Part shown: positions 21,865 to 29,404 of the stretch, piece by piece
Position numbering within the stretch: the first letter of the stretch is position 1
Layout of the letters: each line of letters begins with the position of its first letter
Assembly (NCBI RefSeq): GCF_001050515.1
Contig: NZ_CAHS01000011.1
Location: 82,107-146,106, forward strand
Reading direction: 5' to 3'
DNA: 64,000 nucleotides
From: Erwinia piriflorinigrans CFBP 5888
GTDB lineage: Bacteria; Pseudomonadota; Gammaproteobacteria; Enterobacterales; Enterobacteriaceae
Notes under the pieces: generated by a model
What the model was told of the DNA's origin: nothing
The model's database searches: none
Seen by the model: the letters and a program-made list of their open reading frames with translations, nothing else
Program-made: the position numbers and the translations under genes

Positions 21865-22452
21865 CGCTTTCTCCTTATTAAGCCCTCCAATGGTATATAG
21901 CAAAAACGTTTATCACCATATATATAAATCCTTAAAAAAATAGATAGACAGATAAATGTTATTTTTAGATTTATGTCACAGTATTAATCCGTAAAAAGTA
22001 ATCGCCTGTAAAAAGCTATCGTTCGAGTCATAATCCCACGTAAAGCACTGCCAATATAAAAAATGCCAGCATAAAAACTAGCAGGCTAATAGCCACTCAA
22101 CACAATAAAGATTAATATCATAAATCACGTCATCTTGGTAAAAAAAAGAAAAATATTGATTTTTAATAAAAAAGTAAACCACCACCCAAACCTCTCTCAT
22201 AAATTTAACTTATATTTATCATTTTTATATGTTATATATCAATGCATTAAAAAAATTAGTTACAATATGTTTATATTTGAAATACATTGAAACATCCATT
22301 GCGTTGATTTACATTGCGCGGGGGTTATATAAAAAAGAAGACGCACGGAACGCAAGTGAAGTTTAATTTAACATGCCATATCCTGCCGAGTATCAAGAGG
22401 TAGTCAGCGCAAGTACCTGATAAAATGTTATTTCGTATTTTAAGGATAATTT
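21865..22452. promoter_or_regulatory. A/T-rich divergent upstream region of the six-gene operon
   Basis: These 588 bp separate the VOC gene from the first gene of the cupin-CYTH operon and hold no gene. The stretch 21900-22290 is strongly A/T-rich with many A and T tracts, typical of H-NS-bound foreign DNA. A possible promoter is near 22303-22335 (TTGATT then TTATATAA), upstream of a short leader. A TAAGGAT sequence seven bases before ATG 22453 is the ribosome-binding site. The promoter assignment is pattern-based. Confidence 0.4.
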
Positions 22453-23208
22453 ATGCAAGAAACATTACGGTCATGTCCTGCAACACAGGAAGTTAAAAAG
22501 CGCTTTGTCACACTTAATAACTACCTGAATGATGAAAAAAATTTTTTTGATGAGTCATCCCGGTTCCTTGAATTTATACGAGACGAAAAGCTACTACCTG
22601 CCATCATTTTTGAAGTTCTGAATGACAATGAGTACCTTAATGAAGTTTCCTCAAATTCTTACAAGCATGTTAATCACTTCTCTAAAATCGTCCTGATTAA
22701 TGATGAAAATCAGGATAACTGCAGGCTTACGCTGCATATATGGAAACCGCCATTTACCGAAAGCGAAATAAGTCAGGAACTCATTCATGACCATCGGTTC
22801 AGTTTTTCATCCTATGTCCTCTGCGGTGAACAGGTCCATGAAATTGTTCAGGAGTCCAAAGATAAATCGATCACAAAGGTCAGGTTTCAGAAATATAAAT
22901 ACCTCCCTTCTAATACAGGAAATATTCATGACTGTTTTTTTGAAGAAGACGTATATCTCGATGAGATTGCAGAAAAAAAAGTAAGCCGCGGTCAGGTATA
23001 TACCATGCACAATGAAGAAATTCACCGCATTGTGTTTCCTGAAGGTGATGAACCTATCATTTCATTTCTTGTAAGAGGGCCGAGGAAAAGAAACTACACC
23101 CACACGTATAACACTTTTTACCCCCGGGAAGGAATGGTATCAAACGTTCCGATGTATACCCCAAATGAATTGCGTGAATTGTTAGTATATACTCTGGATA
23201 AAATTTAA
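22453..23208 (+). CDS. Cupin protein resembling thiol (cysteine-type) dioxygenases
   Basis: This 251 aa protein is the first gene of the six-gene operon. The central segment LTLHIWKPP...LIHDHRFSFSSYVLCGEQVHE resembles the metal-binding strand pair of cysteine dioxygenase-like cupins (IHDH, then V-L-x-G). A second element, MHNEEIHRI, sits where these enzymes place their third histidine. Candidate iron ligands are H112, H114 and H191, the three-histidine pattern of thiol dioxygenases. Such enzymes oxidise a thiol to a sulfinate. The N-terminal 100 residues are charged, helical-looking and unassigned. Other cupin chemistry is possible. The gene ends 9 bp before the CYTH gene. Base composition is more A/T-rich than the core genes. 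Confidence 0.55.
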   Translation: MQETLRSCPATQEVKKRFVTLNNYLNDEKNFFDESSRFLEFIRDEKLLPAIIFEVLNDNEYLNEVSSNSYKHVNHFSKIVLINDENQDNCRLTLHIWKPPFTESEISQELIHDHRFSFSSYVLCGEQVHEIVQESKDKSITKVRFQKYKYLPSNTGNIHDCFFEEDVYLDEIAEKKVSRGQVYTMHNEEIHRIVFPEGDEPIISFLVRGPRKRNYTHTYNTFYPREGMVSNVPMYTPNELRELLVYTLDKI

Positions 23209-23217
23209 GGAGAAATA

Positions 23218-24045
23218 ATGAGTCTTATTGTTGATATCGAAGGTTCAATTCATGAAAAGCACGGCGAATATAATATCTTTCGTCAACTCGCAGTAAAAGT
23301 ATTTGCAGATCATATTGATGATGCACAGTACTATAAATGGCTTGATGAAGTTCCCCATGAACTGAAAAGCCGGTTTCCTTCGGTTGAATTCAAAGAGCGC
23401 GACTGGGTAAGGGCCTCTCCTCCTCTGAATACAGCCATATATTATGATACTCCCGAATACGACATTCTCCCCACTGGCGCATTGCTTAGAACCTCCTGCA
23501 GCAAACTTACCCATGCCTTCTGTGCCTTCAAGATGCCTGAAGATGCGACCGGTAACCGGCTGGACAGGCGTCATGTATTTGAGGGAGAGGAAAAAGCGAC
23601 GATTCAGAATGACCCCAGCGGTAACGCTGCAGTGAGCATCGTTAAAAAACTTATCACCCGCAGCGATGCTGATCAGCCCGGCACCTTCCTCAAGCTTGCA
23701 ACAGGGATTTCGCCAGATAACCTGAGCCCTGCGCTGGTACTGAAGGGACACCGCACCACATTTTATGTGCTCATAGACGGCCATGACGTCCTCAGGTGTT
23801 CCATCGACCGTTCTTCCGTTTTTGATTTCCGCTCGGGCAAGGATGCTGACGATCTTGCTAACTGGAAAAGTTTCCGTGAGGTCGAGCTATCGCTTTATCC
23901 GCGGATTTTGGACGAAATCAAAGGCGACCCCCGGGTTGTTGAAGTGATAGAAGCCCTTCGCGACTCCCTGATTAAACGCTTTGATACGCACGTTATTTAT
24001 GACATCAAATACCAGCGTGGCAAGAAGCTGTTAGGGAAATACTGA
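23218..24045 (+). CDS. CYTH-like triphosphate tunnel protein
   Basis: This 275 aa protein has features of the CYTH fold, an eight-stranded tunnel that binds triphosphates (class IV adenylate cyclase, thiamine triphosphatase, inorganic triphosphatase). It shows the strand pattern YYDTPEYDILPTGALLR near residue 77, FCAFKMP near 103, RRHVFEGEEKATIQ near 119, VLKGHRTTFYVLIDG near 174, CSIDRSSVFDF near 193 and REVELSLYP near 221, with alternating Arg/Lys and Glu typical of the tunnel. The usual N-terminal ExExK is only loosely present, so the assignment rests on the later strands. It probably hydrolyses or binds a nucleotide or other triphosphate. A GGAGAAATA site precedes the ATG. GTG 24056 of the next gene is 10 bp downstream. 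Confidence 0.6.
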   Translation: MSLIVDIEGSIHEKHGEYNIFRQLAVKVFADHIDDAQYYKWLDEVPHELKSRFPSVEFKERDWVRASPPLNTAIYYDTPEYDILPTGALLRTSCSKLTHAFCAFKMPEDATGNRLDRRHVFEGEEKATIQNDPSGNAAVSIVKKLITRSDADQPGTFLKLATGISPDNLSPALVLKGHRTTFYVLIDGHDVLRCSIDRSSVFDFRSGKDADDLANWKSFREVELSLYPRILDEIKGDPRVVEVIEALRDSLIKRFDTHVIYDIKYQRGKKLLGKY

Positions 24046-24055
24046 AAATTTATTT

Positions 24056-25183
24056 GTGGGGTATCACGTGCTTCCAGCAATATTTATTACAGCCATTTTG
24101 GCAGTCATGAATGGGGCAAAATATCAGTCCCTGAGTAATTATTTACACCTGACGTATGGTTATCACACGCGTGAAGTTGCTTTTATTTTTTCCCTGTCTA
24201 ATCTATGTGGACTTGCTTTTGGCCTGATGATGCTTTCATTTCCATCGGTCAGGGAGAAACTGTTTAGGCTGCATGTGATAGTTTTAATATTCCAGGTGAC
24301 GGCTTTTGTAATAAGCTATTTTTATCGCGATATTTACGTGGCAATGCTGTTACAGCGCGTACTCGAAGGATTCGTCTTTGCCTATATAATGAATTTCTAT
24401 CCGGTTGCATTAACCCGCTATGCCCGTCAGGATAAAACTGAACTTGTCATGTGTATGTGGGGGCTGGTGTACGCATTGGGGTTTGCTTTTTCAAACGGAA
24501 TCGCCGCGTGTGATATTCCGGATTCGTTCGCATTTAATATGCCATCGCTGATGCTCTTCGCATGCCTGCTTATCGTTAACAGGAAAATAATGCAATCCGT
24601 GAAAGTTAATAATTCTGCCGCCGGGAATGCCAGGAAACCACAGATTGTAATTCTGGGTAAAATTGGGCTTATCGCCATTCCATTCTTTCTTTTTACCTTT
24701 GTGTATAACAACTTTCTTTTTTCTTATTCTCTTGCAAACCCTAAAAGTAATCCTCTTTACTGGATGATGATGGTTAATGGTGCGGGCATAATCCTTTCAA
24801 ATATTTTGGTTTCATCCGGCAGAATAAACGCCACATTTTATTTTGCCTTACTTATCGTCGTGCTCTGGCTACAAACCATCTTCTCTTCTACAAGTGGGCT
24901 GACTGCCGCTGCAGGGATAATCCTCGTACTGGGCCTAATTGAAGGGGTTGTATTTGGTTTCTTTATCCGTCATTTCGCATCCGAAGAGTTTGATCTTGTT
25001 AAAGCTGGTTACTTGGTTTCAGGAAGCCTGGGCGCAACACTCGGGCCACTCCTGCCGCTGCACTTCGGTACTGCTTCGTTGCCGGTTACTGCGCTGTTCC
25101 TGGCATCAGTCATCTGCCTGCTGGTTCTGAACGGAAGCCGTAACAGGACCTCACGGCTGAGCAAGGGAGAAAAACATGTCTGA
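24056..25183 (+). CDS. MFS-type transporter of the six-gene operon
   Basis: The 375 aa protein has about 12 hydrophobic segments in two halves separated near residue 190 by a polar loop (MQSVKVNNSAAGNARKPQ), the layout of a major facilitator superfamily carrier, slightly shorter than usual (about 400). It starts at GTG 24056; the next ATG in frame is M18. Its 3' end overlaps the next start by 8 bases, so translation is coupled. No substrate can be read from the sequence. In this operon it most likely moves the pathway's product or precursor across the inner membrane. Confidence 0.7.
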   Translation: MGYHVLPAIFITAILAVMNGAKYQSLSNYLHLTYGYHTREVAFIFSLSNLCGLAFGLMMLSFPSVREKLFRLHVIVLIFQVTAFVISYFYRDIYVAMLLQRVLEGFVFAYIMNFYPVALTRYARQDKTELVMCMWGLVYALGFAFSNGIAACDIPDSFAFNMPSLMLFACLLIVNRKIMQSVKVNNSAAGNARKPQIVILGKIGLIAIPFFLFTFVYNNFLFSYSLANPKSNPLYWMMMVNGAGIILSNILVSSGRINATFYFALLIVVLWLQTIFSSTSGLTAAAGIILVLGLIEGVVFGFFIRHFASEEFDLVKAGYLVSGSLGATLGPLLPLHFGTASLPVTALFLASVICLLVLNGSRNRTSRLSKGEKHV

Positions 25184-25859
25184 CCGTGCACTGATGTTCT
25201 TAAAACCTGAGTTCACGCCTGAAGATCGCGCACGGTATTTTCCGGTTATCCGGCACTATCTTGATGCATACGGCCTGTCCATCGAGGCCGATTGTGAGGT
25301 GCTCGCGCACGATGAAAAGGAGGCCCTCTTTGATCGTGTTTACTCCAAGCTCCTGAAAAATGCACGCCAGCCACTGTCAGGAAAGGTTATCGGTGGATAT
25401 GCCTACCTGAAAACAGCCTCCGGTGCAGACGAAGAGCAACTGTTTCATGAATGGATCTCCCCGCAGAATCCTGCGTTGCGGACCGGTGAAGATAATTACT
25501 ACCTGCAGAAGGATGACCTCCGTGTAGTTAATCCCTTTTGCCCCTATCAGAGACGCCTTTTTATCGAAAGCCAAGGCTCTGCGCACCTCTTTATCATTAG
25601 CAGAAATGGTGCTCGGCCGTGGGCGGAGATTAAACCCCTGTTTCAGGGGGCGCCGACGCAGACTGGTGGCCAGGGCAGTGGGATCCGTTCACACCTCAGT
25701 CAGTGCCGCTGGTATACCCCAACCACAAATGGCCTGCACCTGTCAGCATCAGATCATGATGCCCTCTGGGAAACCAATGAAGTAATGGAATTTTTCATGG
25801 AGAGAAGGCGAAATAAACATGAAGAAAGAACTCATTCTTATCCGGCACGGACATTCTGA
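25176..25859 (+). CDS. Divergent nucleoside-diphosphate-kinase-like protein
   Basis: The 227 aa protein begins RALMFLKPEFTPEDRARYFPV, like the NDK N-terminal strand with its lysine (K10), and ends with GSGIRSHLSQ followed by NGLHLSASDHDALWE. The latter aligns with the NDK RGDF and catalytic-histidine (NIIHGSDS) elements, placing the phosphohistidine at H188 and a triphosphate-contact arginine at R171. Between them lies an insertion of about 70 residues with acidic and aromatic patches (HEWISPQNPALR; VVNPFCPYQRRLF) absent from normal NDKs (about 143 aa). I infer an NDK-fold phosphotransferase adapted to a special substrate. It overlaps the MFS gene by 8 bases and the phosphatase gene by 41 bases. 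Confidence 0.6.
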   Translation: MSDRALMFLKPEFTPEDRARYFPVIRHYLDAYGLSIEADCEVLAHDEKEALFDRVYSKLLKNARQPLSGKVIGGYAYLKTASGADEEQLFHEWISPQNPALRTGEDNYYLQKDDLRVVNPFCPYQRRLFIESQGSAHLFIISRNGARPWAEIKPLFQGAPTQTGGQGSGIRSHLSQCRWYTPTTNGLHLSASDHDALWETNEVMEFFMERRRNKHEERTHSYPARTF

Positions 25860-26370
25860 ATGGCAGGCCGGCACAACCCGCGACAGAAACAGCCACCTGA
25901 CCGGGAAGGGTTTTACGGAAGCGGGAAAACTCTACAACACGCTTGCAGCCTATACCGACGTAGCAGATTTTCATTTAATAAGCAGCCCGCTCCACAGGGC
26001 AGTTGAAACCAGCAGACTGGCTTTACCTCCTTGCCTGTTCAGCTCCGTTTCTTTTGACAGAAACTTCAGGGAGGCTTCCTTCCATGTCCGTGGTTGTCTG
26101 AACCTGCCGGAAGACTTTTATCCGGTAGCAAACGGAAAAGTGTGCAGTGAATATCTGGATTTCAAGGCCGGAATTAAGTCAGCGCTCAGTACTATTCTCG
26201 CCGCTCACAACCGCGTAATGATATTCACCCATGGTGGTGTAATTAAAACCATTCTGCGCCTCCACTGCGGCTCAGATTCATTTTGCACTCAGATAGATAA
26301 CTGTTCAGTCACACATTTCGTAAAAAAAGAAGACGTGTGGCTTCTTAAGAGGGTAAATCAACGATGCTGA
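25819..26370 (+). CDS. Histidine phosphatase (phosphoglycerate-mutase-like)
   Basis: The 183 aa protein has the RHG motif at residues 9-11 (LILIRHGHSEW, catalytic H10), SSPLHRAVETSRLAL near 55 with the second-arginine region, and the second catalytic histidine at H138 in FTHGGVIKTI. Such small proteins usually remove a terminal phosphate from a sugar, nucleotide or cofactor precursor. It starts at ATG 25819, inside the end of the NDK-like gene, so the two are coupled. It overlaps the exporter gene by 7 bases. The specific substrate is unknown. Confidence 0.8.
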   Translation: MKKELILIRHGHSEWQAGTTRDRNSHLTGKGFTEAGKLYNTLAAYTDVADFHLISSPLHRAVETSRLALPPCLFSSVSFDRNFREASFHVRGCLNLPEDFYPVANGKVCSEYLDFKAGIKSALSTILAAHNRVMIFTHGGVIKTILRLHCGSDSFCTQIDNCSVTHFVKKEDVWLLKRVNQRC

Positions 26371-27089
26371 GTCATGAAACGCTTTATCTTAACGCAGTCG
26401 TCATCCTCTGCGCGCTGTGTCAGTCCGTTGTGGGAGTAGGACTTATCATGATAGGCCTCCCGACGCTTATCCTGAGCGGATACCCATTTGATCATGCGCT
26501 TTCGATCTGTCTGCCCGGCTCGCTTATCATCAACGTATTCCAGGTCTTTGTTGAACGTAGCAACTACCGGCGAGCAGATCTTGTGTCTTATACAAGCATT
26601 TCTGTCATTTACACTGCTTTTCTTTTTTATCTGAACTTGGTCATCGGCCTCAGCTTTAGCAAACTGACCGCAGGAATAATACTGATTCTTACCGGGATGG
26701 TGGGTTTTATGCCGGCACTCAGAGAACGCTTTCTGAGAACGCTCAATATTAAACCCGGTGTTACCAATATAGCTATCGGCGTGATCCATTCCGTATCCAG
26801 CCTTGGAGGCTCACTGCTGTCACTGACGGGAACTGCCAGATATGCCGAAAGTTCAGAGGCCAGGCGATTTATTTCCGGTGGATATCTGTCACTGGGAGCC
26901 ATCCAGCTTGCCTTTTATTCCACTCACGGCGTGAGCATTACGCCCGTCATCTATTCACTAATCGCAGTCCCCGCTTATTTTATTTCTCGCATACTGGTTA
27001 CGCCTTACGTTAACCATCAAAAGTTAAAAACGTTCATTTTCATCCTGATTCTTATTTACGGTGTATTGTTAATTAAACAGTCAATGTGA
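26364..27089 (+). CDS. TauE/SafE-like membrane exporter
   Basis: The 241 aa protein has seven or eight hydrophobic segments and the glycine-rich SVVGVGLIMIGLPTLI motif at about residues 18-33 plus a second copy around GVIHSVSSLGGSLLSLTG near 137, the two-repeat pattern of the TauE/SafE family. Members export sulfite, sulfoacetate or other organosulfur anions. Together with the thiol-dioxygenase-like first gene it suggests a sulfinate or sulfonate product, which is inference. It is the last gene of the operon and overlaps the phosphatase gene by 7 bases (ATG 26364). Confidence 0.7.
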   Translation: MLSHETLYLNAVVILCALCQSVVGVGLIMIGLPTLILSGYPFDHALSICLPGSLIINVFQVFVERSNYRRADLVSYTSISVIYTAFLFYLNLVIGLSFSKLTAGIILILTGMVGFMPALRERFLRTLNIKPGVTNIAIGVIHSVSSLGGSLLSLTGTARYAESSEARRFISGGYLSLGAIQLAFYSTHGVSITPVIYSLIAVPAYFISRILVTPYVNHQKLKTFIFILILIYGVLLIKQSM

Positions 27090-27339
27090 GGCAAGTATGG
27101 ACCTTAAGAGTACTGATGGAAAAATCATTACAGGAGCGCGTGAAAGGAAAGGGAAAAAGGAAGTGCGGCGTACATTGGAAATGATGTAGTTGTTAAACCT
27201 GGCGTGCGCATTGCCGTGAAAATCGGTCAAGTATTCAACGCATTGATGTCTAAGTAAAATGCTCATTTTGTCGGGGGGGCTGTGACGACGGTTGCTGTAG
27301 AATGTCGGTTCTGTACGAAGCCGGAGTCCGTTAAAAAAA

Positions 27340-27423
27340 TGGAATATACCGATCCAGAACTGGCGACTGGCCATGAGTCGCTTTATTATCGAGTTCGGTG
27401 ACCGCCTGAGCGATCACCTTTAA
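27340..27423 (+). pseudogene. C-terminal remnant of an IS256-family (Mutator-type) transposase
   Basis: Only the last 27 codons remain. In the frame from TGG 27340 the sequence reads WNIPIQNWRLAMSRFIIEFGDRL and ends SDHL at a TAA (27421-27423). This closely matches the end of IS256-type transposases that I recall (KWTMPxxxWRxAMSRFIIEFGDRL). Upstream codons are degenerate, with a stop near 27292. The following AATTCTGTGTAAC near 27422-27434 resembles the terminal inverted repeat of this IS group. The remnant lies exactly between the six-gene operon and the secretion island, so it marks a past insertion or recombination point. Confidence 0.7.
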
Positions 27424-27821
27424 TTCTGTGTAACTATAACGTGAGTACCCATACTCCGGAAAAAACATGTACACAACTATTTACACGCAGTGTTTGCTCC
27501 GTGACCCCCATCTTTTTTTAGAGACTTGAAATGGATACTATTGATTTGCATCATTCCAACCTCAACCGTGGTATTTTTTCTGTTAATGACGTTCTTTTGA
27601 TTCGTCGACTCTTGCCAGATGATGGTTTTAATCAATCAATAGTTTATTTAAAGCATGTTGCCGCTTCGCTAATACAGCCAGTCTGTTGAGTTAAATCTAA
27701 CGGGGAAAGCCGGATTGCTAATGTGAAAATAAAAGTAATTATAATTTTAGTACACGTGGAAAAGATTTCCGGTTTATATCCGGATCAGAAGCTAAATGGA
27801 AGAGTGAAATACGGGGGGAGT
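27424..27821. other. Junction between the IS remnant and the type III secretion island
   Basis: These 398 bp hold IS-end-like sequence near 27424-27480 and then A/T-rich DNA. A 52-codon frame at 27531-27689 (MDTIDLHHSNLNRGIFSVNDV...) has a weak GAGA site and no relatives I recognise; it may be a remnant of an island gene. The stretch 27690-27821 runs into the end of orgC and holds nothing else that I can identify. Confidence 0.35.
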
Positions 27822-28196
27822 TCAAAGAAAACTATTGTCATCGTCCTTGTCATCAGGGGATGAAATCCACTTCATCATCATGCTGTTGACCATCATGTTC
27901 ACCCCTAACATCTGAGAGGTATTTTTGTCGAGCGTATCTTTAGTATAATCCCGAAAATTCGGGTCGCCTCGCAGCGTGGTATCAGTGTAAAGCAGGGCCT
28001 TATTTAGTTGTTGTAATGAATAAGCATTATCAGGATCGAGGGACTTGAGCTTAGTGATAAGATCATTGAGTGTTCCTTCCGGTCTATTCTCACGAATAAA
28101 CTGTAGAACGCGATTGTCGAAATTTAATTCACTCGTCTCATCAAGGTTTTTTAGTTTATGTTCGTAAGCCGTCATATGTGTATTAACTTTGCTCAT
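27822..28196 (-). CDS. Small protein in the OrgC position of the prg-org operon
   Basis: The 124 aa protein is the last gene of the minus-strand secretion arm, 22 bp after orgB, where Salmonella has orgC. AAGGAGCAGTAA precedes its ATG. It is hydrophilic and mostly helical-looking, with a methionine-rich stretch (MLGVNMMVNSMMMKW) and an acidic end (SPDDKDDDNSFL). Salmonella OrgC is a secreted helper of needle assembly; I assign this protein by position and size, not by clear sequence similarity, so the gene symbol is left empty. Confidence 0.5.
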   Translation of the reverse strand: MSKVNTHMTAYEHKLKNLDETSELNFDNRVLQFIRENRPEGTLNDLITKLKSLDPDNAYSLQQLNKALLYTDTTLRGDPNFRDYTKDTLDKNTSQMLGVNMMVNSMMMKWISSPDDKDDDNSFL

Positions 28197-28218
28197 TTAC
28201 TGCTCCTTAGATCAATAT

Positions 28219-28869
28219 TTATTTTATACGTGGGTCTTTTTTTCTTAACTCCGTCAGCTGTACGGCAATATCATCCAGTAAATCTGGTATTAGATCCCCA
28301 ATTTCATGGTTAAGTGTAACCATTTCTGCCTCGGCTTCAGACAGCCATTGTCGACACAGAGAATCACTGGGAAAGCGTATCGAGTCTACACCATTCTGTA
28401 CGGTTATATGGTTTTCTTCACAGAACAGATAATGAGAAATATCAGTATTCTCTTGCAGATGAACTGATTCAGGTATGATGATCTTTAATGGTTTCTGGTG
28501 ACCACATTTCTCCTGTAGATGATGAATTATTCGCTCAACAATAACCGTGTCGTGTAGCGACGACTTGAGCGCATTGTACAAATTTTCATTAAGTGATTGC
28601 ATCCGGGATTCTTGGATCTTCTCATAGTTATCGAGCATCGTCACCAATTGAGAAAAGAAAAGTTTGAATCCTGTGGCGAAGCCCTCTTTTTTGCAGTGCT
28701 CTATGAGTTCAGCAGTATGTAACTCATATTCGGCATAAATTTCGCTACAACGATTGAATGTTTTCTCAAGGGCAATTGCCATACTACGGTGGCGATTGCG
28801 CTCCCTGGATTTTATCAAGATATGTTTATGAGAATCTTTGGGTAATTCATCACTGATAATTTTTCGCAT
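28219..28869 (-). CDS. orgB: Type III secretion sorting-platform stator, OrgB/SctL
   Basis: SctL links the ATPase SctN to the cytoplasmic sorting platform and regulates it. The 216 aa protein has a long central charged coiled-coil region (about residues 20-110) and a C-terminal globular part ending IAVQLTELRKKD, as in OrgB/MxiN. It overlaps orgA by 20 bases, as usual for this pair. The assignment rests mainly on position between orgA and the orgC-like gene and on length. Confidence 0.75.
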   Translation of the reverse strand: MRKIISDELPKDSHKHILIKSRERNRHRSMAIALEKTFNRCSEIYAEYELHTAELIEHCKKEGFATGFKLFFSQLVTMLDNYEKIQESRMQSLNENLYNALKSSLHDTVIVERIIHHLQEKCGHQKPLKIIIPESVHLQENTDISHYLFCEENHITVQNGVDSIRFPSDSLCRQWLSEAEAEMVTLNHEIGDLIPDLLDDIAVQLTELRKKDPRIK

Positions 28870-29404
28870 AAGTGGCTGCTATTCTGAGTAAATTAATATG
28901 ATTAGGTGCAACTGCAGCATTGATTTTGGGCAAATTAATATCGGAAGGAAGGCTTAACAGAATACGCTGTTTAATCGCTGGGGGGAGAACCGATGCCAAA
29001 CTGAGTATGAAGGCGGCTCCCCAGGCAAGTGTATCAACTCCTTGCTCCGCATTATCGAGGGCAACATGGTGAATAAGTGGAAGAGAGATAAATGCGAGAA
29101 GCTGCGGATCGGCCATTAGTGTCGCTCCGTGGTCTGGTAACCTGTTACGTAATAAGTAACCACCAAGCAGATGAGCCACGCGAGGCAACTGATACCAATG
29201 TGCGACTACCAGCGAAGATATGATGTCAGATGGCTCCCAGTTTTTATCCACATTTTCAAGTTGAAAATGTGTCAGTATCCAGTAATTTACCAGCACATCA
29301 TTAAACATGTCACCCGACGCTATGCCGTCGGGTAAATGACTGTGGTCGGTATAGCATGAGGGGGCATACAGGATCCTCATGACCCGCTCGGCGTCATGCT
29401 TCAT
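28850..29404 (-). CDS. orgA: Type III secretion sorting-platform adaptor, OrgA/SctK
   Basis: SctK joins the inner-membrane ring (PrgH/SctD) to the SctQ pods. The 184 aa protein is rich in Leu/Trp and His, with the segment SSLVVAHWYQLPRVAHLLGGYLLRN near residue 65, resembling OrgA/MxiK. Its start overlaps the prgK end by 11 bases and its end overlaps orgB by 20 bases, so the three are coupled. Position in the conserved order prgK-orgA-orgB supports the call. Confidence 0.75.
   Translation of the reverse strand: MKHDAERVMRILYAPSCYTDHSHLPDGIASGDMFNDVLVNYWILTHFQLENVDKNWEPSDIISSLVVAHWYQLPRVAHLLGGYLLRNRLPDHGATLMADPQLLAFISLPLIHHVALDNAEQGVDTLAWGAAFILSLASVLPPAIKQRILLSLPSDINLPKINAAVAPNHINLLRIAATYAKNYQ

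Noticed and set aside
23245..23784. 179-codon frame antisense to the CYTH-like gene
   Set aside because: It is the complement of a gene with clear motifs and a good start; such shadows are expected on long reading frames.
27160..27230. Hexapeptide-repeat-like stretch (AYIGNDVVVKPGVRI)
   Set aside because: The pattern resembles a left-handed beta-helix acetyltransferase, but only one or two turns are present and a stop lies shortly upstream, so a decayed gene cannot be supported.
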